Positions 56,380 to 64,000 of a stretch of DNA of 64,000 nucleotides are shown piece after piece. Below the pieces are notes generated by a model, which saw only the letters and a list, made by a program, of their open reading frames with translations, searched no databases and had not been told where the DNA came from. A program made the translations under genes and the position numbers. Positions within the stretch are counted from its first letter, which is position 1. Each line of letters opens with the position of its first letter. Source of the stretch: Microdochium bolleyi (taxonomy: Eukaryota > Ascomycota > Sordariomycetes > Xylariales > Microdochiaceae); contig KQ964257.1 of the NCBI GenBank assembly GCA_001566295.1, positions 186,001 through 250,000 of the forward strand. The letters are read 5' to 3'.

Positions 56380-56938
56380 GTGCCAGTCAACAATTGTTTG
56401 CTTGGCGATGGGGACATGACTTTGGATAATGAAAGTTATAGCCAAGGCATATGTGTTTTCTTTCAGTATGATTTACTTGTTCTCCATACCTCTGCATTAC
56501 CATTATTTTGAATGCATAGTCCGAGATTATCTACGTGCAAGTAACATACCACACTAAACTTGCTCCCCATCCCATCATGATCTCTCAGTAGCCATCCGTT
56601 ATCCTATAGCAAGCAATGCCACCGAGAAATCCCAGCCCAGATAATTTCGGTGAGGTCTCTAGGCATGTTTTTTTTGTCTGAGGGGTGTCATATAACGATC
56701 CAATCAGTCATAGAAGCACAACACCACCACGCCCAATGACTGCAATTATGCATGTGAGACTGCCTCGCCTCTCGTCCGATTCCACAGCATCACGCACGTA
56801 CATAGAATTCCCCCACATGCAAGCCAATCATGGCTTATTAGATTGGCATATGTGCAGGAAGTAGTATTGAAGCCTGATCTGACAGTCCAGCAAGTACTTG
56901 TGTGTTCATAAAGTACGCTGGTACCCCGTGGGAAGCAC
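56380..56938. promoter_or_regulatory. Promoter region of the NACHT-TPR gene
   Basis: About 560 nt between two plus-strand genes. A T8 run lies near 56670. No gene is supported. Confidence 0.4.
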
Positions 56939-59900
56939 ATGCTCCTCTGTGGCTCTGTGCTTCCATACTCTATGCACAGCGGCATCATGATTGTCCCAGC
57001 CAAAGACTTATACGGGCCGCGCCCTTGGCCTGTTGACACGACATGCTGGGCAGAAGCAATCGAGGTATCGTCGAATCACAATCCTCTGCTGCCTGAATTG
57101 CACCCGAGATATCCACATTCTCTCATGTTCAGGCAGCACTGAGCAGGTGGCTATTGGCTGACAAACTGTTTGCAGATCTGTCGGAAAGATTACGGCAAGT
57201 GGTCACTCGACACACTCCAGGGCCCCCCGTTGAAGAGTTTCAAGGAGCTGTTGGGATGCGCAAACAAGGCGCTCGAGGTTCATAACCGAAGGTCCTCAGC
57301 ACTGGGCAAGGCCTATCACAAAATCGTGCAGAGCCTCCAGTTGTACTGCGATTCGATCAACGTGATGATACAGCATCAGCCCTTCATTACATCCCTTGTT
57401 TGGGGTTCCTTCCGGGTCGTATTATTGGTCAGTCGTTAATCTATTGGTTGGTATCACCTCGCCTCGTTGCTGATCATCGGCTGCACATGTAGATCTCCAT
57501 CGAATATCACGAGACGCCAGCCGTCTGTATCCAGGGCTTGCAATTTATTGCCGAGCACGTGGGCCGTTGGCAGACAGAACTGTGTGCCTGGCGTGAGTCG
57601 GAGGGGTTACAGGCTGCCATGGTCCGGCTGTACGCCACTGTCATCCGCTTTCTGCACTTCACAGCCAACACGTTGAATCGAGGACGACTTGGTGAGTGTT
57701 TTTGCCTCAGAACAAACCCAGTGGTGACTGATCAGAGCGGCGTGAATCATTTGGGGTTGATCTACAGCTCGAATCGCCAAAGCTGTTTTCTCCAACTATC
57801 GCACGAAACTCGAGGGCGCTTTCCAGAGCATGGAGAAGGCAGGGTCAGGCTTAAATGCAGAAGCACGTGCCGCAAGTAAGTTGGGGTCATCAGCAGTCCC
57901 CAGTTCCAGAGCCTTGCACAGAAACCCCAGGTACCTTTTGTACAGCAATATACCCTGACAGCTGACGCATTCCTCAGGCGATTGGCGCATCAAGACCGGT
58001 GAGTGCGCGTCGTTAGCAACACCCCCGGGCCTGTCAGCCACCCAAGTCATGCTGCTGGATCCGGTGGCCATGAGGCGCATCAGCCTGCTGTTTGGACTGA
58101 CTGAGTAGAATTACATAAGTTGGAATGCTCTTTAATCTATCAGAATTGTGAGTCAAACACATGTCTTTTCTCTCTACCTGCCCTTCTTTTGTGCGACCAT
58201 ACGGGTCTTCAGCGACCTTATTCTACGATTCCACCGCAGCAATCACTATTTTCTCGTCCTCCATGGCCATGAACGATGCACTGCGAGCTTCACTGTCAGC
58301 CCCAGCCGAGCAGCCACCGGCGACAGTTCAATGGGCAGGACCAGTGTCCTCGCGACCCTTGGCCGCTACCCCAGCCGCTACTCCAGCCGCTCCTGTCCCT
58401 CGCGCTCGGCCTCCACCCGAAGTTTGCTGCAATTACTCATGGACGAGCCTCCGACACTAAGAAATCGCAAATTTCGATACATTTAGCACTCGCTGCCTTT
58501 CAGTCCGTCTTATCGAAGCTGGACCAGCATATCCACCCGAGACCGCCTATCCAGCCCGCAGAACCTGGTACCGGGCGATGGCTCTTCAACAAACCCCTCT
58601 TTCGAGATTGCTTTGAGCTGCATTCATCGTCAAGGGTCGTTGTCTATGGTCCCGCAGGTTAGTTCCGCTTGGCTTGACCGCCTTTATAATGTTGCATTAG
58701 CAAACCCCTCACTACACGCTGCACAGACACGGCTTCCCGGGTCGCTAATGTGGTTATCCGATAGGCCACGGCAAGACGACTCTCGCCGGTCTGATTATAA
58801 GGGAACTCTCGGGGGTGAGCGGACAGCGGGTGCTGCAGTACTTCTTCTGTTCTACTGCTGCCAATCATTGGGTCGTTCTTGTCTCTTTTGTCTGCTCGCT
58901 GCTCCATCAACTTTGGTCTCCTGTTGGTACCTCGGTAAACCCGGCACATTGCATTCGAGCATTGGAAATAGCTCAGGCCGCCTTACAGCAGGATCGCGAT
59001 CCCGAAGGTCAATTCAGGTCATTGTGGGCAGCTCTCACGACGGTCGTCGCCAGGCTCCCCTCCTTCGTTCTTGTTGTCGACGGCCTGGACGAATGTCCGG
59101 GGGACGCATCATCTGGGCTCGCGTTTCTGCCCGGACTCCTCGATCAGCTTTCTCGGACCCATCCCTGCCGCCTGGTGGTCCTTGCTCGCAAGAAACCCTG
59201 TCTGACCAGAATCTGGCCCCTGCACGAGGCCATTGTCATGGATGCTTCTCAAACGCAGCATGATGTGGACGTTCTCATAGAGGCTGAATTCGAATCAACA
59301 ACCGAGGCAACTTCGACAACGTCAAAGCTGCCGCGGAGGATTCTGGCCGACGTACTGAAAATAGTGCATGAAAAGGCACAAGGCTCGCTCTTGTGGCTCC
59401 GGATGTACTTGGATCATCTCCAAGATGCCAGCACCGAAGAGGATCTCGATCGGCGGCTTTCGGAATTCCCACGGAACCTTGCTGACGCCTATCAAAAGCT
59501 GGACGAGGACGGATGTCGCGGCTTCAGGCGTGACGAGATGCAACACAGGCGAGACCTCCTTTTAACAGCTCTGACCAGCCTCCGTCCACTCAAAATCGAC
59601 GAGATAGCATCACTACACCAGTTCCGCAAAGGCAAGGAGTCTGACGTCCTCAGATTTAGTCGACCGTTCCTGATTCTGGACGACGGATACGTCAAATTTA
59701 CACATTCGACCGTGAGAGAATACCTCCTCATTCCTAGCCTGGGACAAGATGCCGCCACATACCGAACATGCGTCTCATCGATTCGATCGACACTAGCGGA
59801 GAAAACTGTAGCTGTTCTCTCCAAGCCCGAGTTCGGCGATCTCGGCAACATCAAGGACATCTTACTGCAGAACATCGAAGAGCTGGATGAACCAGCCGAG

Positions 59901-61391
59901 GCAACAAGCGCTACACGTGCGATGACTGAGCCTGCATACGACTATGCAGCCAAAAGCTGGTATCAGCATGTTGCAGAGGCGGAGGAATGGACCGAAAGAC
60001 TAGCCCAAGCTTTACGAAAGTTTCTTCCGAGCGCGCAATTCGTGCACTGGGCCGAGTACGTCACGAATGCCGATGGCGAGGGCACCCGCCTGTCACGCAG
60101 CCGGGAGATCCTGAGAGACTGTGCAGTGGCACGACACGGACTGGATCTGGAGCACTATTGCATCTTCCCGTACCAGACTACAAGTTCGAGATTCGATGCC
60201 GAGGCAGGCGATCAACTCCTGCGTTGGCTGACCTTGAAAGAGCTTGGCAACTACCTCTTCCTCGTTGGCGATACAGATCTGACCTGGAAGATAAGGAAGC
60301 AAGTCGCAGACGAGCTAGGCGCCTTACTGGGACGAGAGCATCCACTCTTTCTTCGCGCGCTCTCTGAGTCGGCTTACAGCTGTTTTCTCAGCAATGACAT
60401 GCGGCAGGCACTCACAGACTACCAGTATCTGTACGAGACGCAGAGCCGGATACTGGGACCAGATAAGCCTGGGACACTGACAGCGTTAGCGTATAGAGGC
60501 CACGCGCACTACTACATGGGTCATGTTGACGAAGCGCTGGAGTCTCTCTGGGAGGCAGTGGAAGGTTTCCGCCGCCTGCTTGGCGAAACACATATCAACA
60601 CGCTCGGGTTTCTGTGGAACGTCGCCATCCTGTTCGAAGCCTATGGGAGAGACGAAGAAGCAATGGTGATCCTCCGGACCATTCTGGAGGAAAGAGTAAA
60701 GGCACTTGGTGATGCAGACCTCTTCGCCGTGATGGTCAGATTCTCAATCGGTAATATCTCGCGAAGACGGATGCTGGCAGAGGAGACGTTTGAGCAGCTC
60801 AACCAGGCTTACCAAGCAAGAGCGAGCATCTGGCCCAAGACGCACTACTTGGTGGTCGACGCGGCCCTGGCTCGGGCGGTCGCCTACTGGCAGTTTGGTA
60901 TGATTGATGAAGGCATGACCCAGCTTCGAGATATCGAGCTCGACAAGGACCTGATGTCCCGGCACCAGAGGCTCTGTCAGTGGGCACACCTCCAGGCCCT
61001 ATTCTCTCTCAGAGGACACGAAAGTGGCAAGGCGATCGCGATCTTGCGCACACTTTCGCTCAATACGGAGCGCGCCCAGGTCAACCGGGCATTGCTGTGG
61101 GCTCGGCTCGACCTTGCGCTGCTTCTGAGAAGGATCAATTTGGAGGACGAGGCGAGCGCATTATTCCACAACATGGTACATGACCCCGATCACGATCCAG
61201 GTCATCATGAGCCAGATCCACCGCGGTACCTGGATGTCGCAGAACGAGCCTTGCGCTATACACGAGTCGGGCGGACGGGCGATGCAAGTTCTCTCCTGAA
61301 GACTGAAGGATTGCAGTGGGCGAGAGACGAGGATCTTTGGTTCTGGGTTGGAGGACCGCGGCCCGACACCGAGTTCATGAGGGAGCCGTAA
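56939..61391 (+). CDS. NLR-type protein: DUF7708-like N-domain, NACHT, TPR repeats
   Basis: Proposed exons: 56939-57064, 57176-57427, 57493-57691, 57768-57875, 57978-57998, 58487-58657 and 58765-61391, which sum to 1167 residues in frame. The first 200 residues resemble the DUF7708-type helical domain that precedes NACHT in many fungal STAND proteins (SLVWGSFRVVLLISIEYHE). The NACHT has Walker A GPAGHGKTTLAG, split by an intron inside the loop, and Walker B LVVDGLDECPG. RGSLL-type ending and HSTVREYLL follow as winged-helix marks. From about residue 780 on, roughly six TPR units of the 42-residue kinesin-light-chain kind occur (LGPDKPGTLTALAYRGHAHY, LGETHINTLGFLWNVAILFE). Fungal NACHT-TPR proteins are candidate non-self recognition receptors. 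Least certain: the 21-nt exon 5 and the 488-nt intron after it. Confidence 0.82.
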
Positions 61392-61952
61392 GTGCAGTGA
61401 TTCTCTCGCGATCGTCATGTCCATGCTCCTCCATATTGCTTGGTTTTCCTTTTCCCGCACGTTGGGCACTACCCTTTCGTCTCATAGGTTTCCAGTTCGT
61501 GCACGGTTCCTTTCCTATAATGGTGGTATTGAGGTGAGCGAAATAACGAGAAATCAGATTGGAACAGTGTGCCTTGATCTACAGCCTCATTGCTGCCTGT
61601 TGCCTCACAACGTGGACCAATCACCCGTGTACAGTATTTCGGTGAGTTGGCGTGGCTGCATGATAACATATACGACCCAGCCACACTTCCTGCTGCCACT
61701 GTTGTCTGATAAAGGTTGCCAAACTTTCAATTTCATTCTCACACCTATTACCCGAGTCGGGTTGTATCATTAGAACACAATCCACTTGGAACCATCTTAC
61801 TCGTGCGCAACCCTTTCAGCTGAGCAGCATACGACACGAAAGGCCCCCTGATCACTCACTCACAGCTCTCGGTCCTCGATCGTATCAATACCAGGTCCTC
61901 ATACAGCCATACACAAACATCCCCATCGCGACTCGTTCCGTCATCACCGGTC
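61392..61952. other. Intergenic region before the membrane-protein gene
   Basis: 3' flank of the NACHT-TPR gene and promoter of the following gene. No gene is supported. Confidence 0.4.
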
Positions 61953-63959
61953 ATGTCCTCGTATTTTCCTGATCTTGCCTACTGGGCGATCTTCCTGCAC
62001 GCGCTGGGGGTCGGCTTCGCCCAGTCCTCCAGTCACTATGCGATTCGCCAGATCTTGCTACGGAAGTGCATCACCAGCAACATGGAGCAAGATCTCGTGC
62101 TTTACCAGCACTGCGAGGACTCTGTAGACGGCGATCTTGCGGCAATCCGGAACACGCAGAGCGTTTGCGACAGTCTTGGTTCGTACATCCTCTACATCTA
62201 TTGCATAGACCCTGTTCTCAGAGCTTAAGCTGACTCACATGGTGCGCAGGCTTCATCACTTGCCTCTCTTGGTTCTCACTTGCTCAACATCTTGGGCGTC
62301 GCCGGGAATTGCTACTTGTTGCAGTACTTCTCGCGATGCTGTCTCAAGCTGTCACAATCATTGTTTGTGGGTTGACCTCTCGGCTCCCGATGATTCACGC
62401 AACCGATCACTCATGACAGCTGACCACCCGCTCAGGTCTGGAAGTTTGTCCTGCGCTGCTTGGACCTGATCAGCTGCCGCTCTCATCAGTGGTGAACTTT
62501 GTCAGTGGAGGCGAGCTCCTCTACACCGGGCTCGCGTTCTCACTTGTGCCTGTCAGAGCTTCTCTCCCCGGACAACCAACAGGGTACGTGTGCGGTTTGT
62601 CCTCCACGCAAAATCCTACACATGTCTATGTCGTACTAACCAGGTATGATACATATAACAAGGTACTCCAATCTATTTCTAGTAGAAGGCATGTATTCTG
62701 GGGCCACAATTGTTTCCAACTTCGTAGCGGGTTGGATAATGTTGACCTCCAATCCGCTCTCCCTCTTTCTGGCTCTGCTAGCCAACATCTTGTCGTTCTT
62801 CTGCACATGGAGTACCTCGCGAAAGAGATTCACTTCTGTTCAAACGAACCAAACCGTCGCGACCGCAGCCAGGGCCGTCACCCCTTCAGCTCCCTCCGGC
62901 GACACGACTGCACTTGAGGCAACACCCCTTCTACAAGCTCGTAACAACAGTACACCGTATGCGGCCAGGCGTGTCACGTTATCACCAGGAGTCGCCACTT
63001 CACCGCATAGGACTCTGTTCGCAAGACTCACCCCCGGAAGGAGGACCGTTTCTAGGTTCATCATGCTCTTTTGTACAGCGCTCATGTCAACGCCGCCTTT
63101 CATCATTGACCTGATTGAGTTATACGGCTGCTCGCGCTACACCACCGCCGCCGCGGACCCTGCGAGCCGCTGCGTCCGCGAAACGAACTACGTCATTACC
63201 ATCGGCCGCGGCATCAGCCTGCTACTGGACTTAGGGCTCGGCAGCGTCTTCCTCTGGCTGGATCCGAACACGCGCTATTACCGGAGCCTGGCAGTCGCCG
63301 GCGCCGCGGTCAAGGGCGTGGCCTCGATCGTCGTTGCGGCTGCTCCGGGACGCACACTATTCTACGTCGGTATGTCTGATCCTCCCTTTTAGTTTCTGCT
63401 ATTGTGGTCAAGCCTCGCTGACGGCCGCGCTCTGCGCGACGTATGTGATGTAGGTCTTCTACTCGATGCCTGTGGGAATATCTACTACATGTCCGCCCAG
63501 ATCCTCTTCCACAAACTGCTCACAGCCAGCACCCGGAAACCCGAAAAGACCAACAGTGACCGCCCTACGGAGCACACAGACCCAGCGGGCCGCCTCCAAC
63601 CCACTCCATGTCTCTCGCCGATAACGACACCAGGAAGTCGTCTACCCGCTCCCACCGCGGAGGAAGACTCGGAGACCGCGGCGCTGGCGCAGAATCTAGT
63701 CCACATCCGCGTCGCGATGGGTGTCGGGGCGCTGAGCCACAGCTTCTTCCTCAAGCCGCTCTACGACAAGGCTCGGCTCGCAAGGAGGAGGACGGAAGGG
63801 GGCGGACACGGGGTCCCACGCGGGCAACCTCTGCCACCGCTGGGATTGGCGATGATGATGATCTACGGACTGCCGTTCTTGTACTTAGGAATCGTCGAGC
63901 TGTTCGTTGCGGCGGTGTGGGGGATGACCGGGTGCGTCGCGTTGGATCTAGCAGAATGA
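61953..63959 (+). CDS. Divergent MFS-like 12-segment membrane protein
   Basis: Five exons, 61953-62178, 62250-62366, 62436-62583, 62663-63369 and 63454-63959, give 567 residues. Intron 3 has a tactaac branch site at 62636-62642 and its acceptor is placed 20 nt beyond, because the closer AG is too near the branch. About twelve hydrophobic segments are visible, with a central hydrophilic loop of some 60 residues in between, the two-times-six MFS plan. LGRRRELLL after segment 2 resembles the MFS loop 2-3 signature, and NLFLVEGMYSG recalls the segment-5 region. Otherwise the sequence is unlike well-known transporter subfamilies and I cannot name a substrate. The stop at 63959 lies 41 nt from the window edge. 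Confidence 0.75.
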
Positions 63960-64000
63960 TTTAGCTTGCGCCGCCCCTGGGAATTCGACCGCATGGGCTG

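Overview
This window looks like nuclear chromosomal DNA from a filamentous ascomycete (Pezizomycotina, probably Sordariomycetes). Genes lie on both strands, each with its own promoter. Most are broken by 50-140 nt GT-AG introns with CTAAC/CTGAC-type branch sites. The families are typical of such fungi: Zn2Cys6 regulators, a two-domain FEX fluoride channel, GT62 mannosyltransferase, flavocytochrome-b2-like enzyme, NACHT-TPR protein, CYP, secreted GH43. I assembled 25 protein-coding genes by joining exons by eye. All join in frame, although one NLR junction is weak. I saw no rRNA, tRNA, intact transposon or CRISPR array.

Layout. 0.4-4.2 kb: secreted GH43 glycosidase and a secreted, probably GPI-anchored protein. 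4.9-12 kb (minus): GT62-like mannosyltransferase, a large ankyrin protein and a small secreted protein. 13-18.9 kb: six-exon nitronate-monooxygenase-like flavoprotein, then a 2.8 kb gap with an AT-rich island and a 20-bp tandem repeat, then a secreted endonuclease/exonuclease/phosphatase-fold enzyme fused to a jacalin-like lectin. 19.6-29.9 kb: a cluster resembling a catabolic unit: Zn2Cys6 regulator, intracellular GH2 beta-mannosidase, a divergently transcribed flavocytochrome-b2-like 2-hydroxyacid dehydrogenase and a sugar transporter. 31.5-34.9 kb: a HeLo-like/STAND-N-terminal-type protein diverging from a membrane-anchored sulfotransferase-like protein. 35.9-41.1 kb: C2H2 and Zn2Cys6 regulators, the latter divergent from an SDR.

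41.2-53 kb: F-box-like protein, FEX fluoride exporter divergent from a uracil phosphoribosyltransferase, SDR, haloacid-dehalogenase-like hydrolase divergent from a cytochrome P450. 55-64 kb: a disordered protein of unknown function, a DUF7708-like/NACHT/TPR NLR-type protein and a 12-segment MFS-like membrane protein.

The most coherent functional group is 19.6-29.9 kb: import of a sugar, cleavage of beta-mannosides in the cytosol, oxidation of a 2-hydroxyacid, and a dedicated regulator. Two neighbouring genes of this group each carry a GC-AG intron. The other notable parts are the NLR region at the right end, the lectin-fused EEP enzyme, and the fluoride exporter about 4 kb from a haloacid-dehalogenase-like gene. 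Four AT-rich gene-free islands (about 15.1-15.7, 30.4-31.0, 35.2-35.8 and 53.0-54.2 kb) look like decayed, possibly RIP-mutated, DNA.
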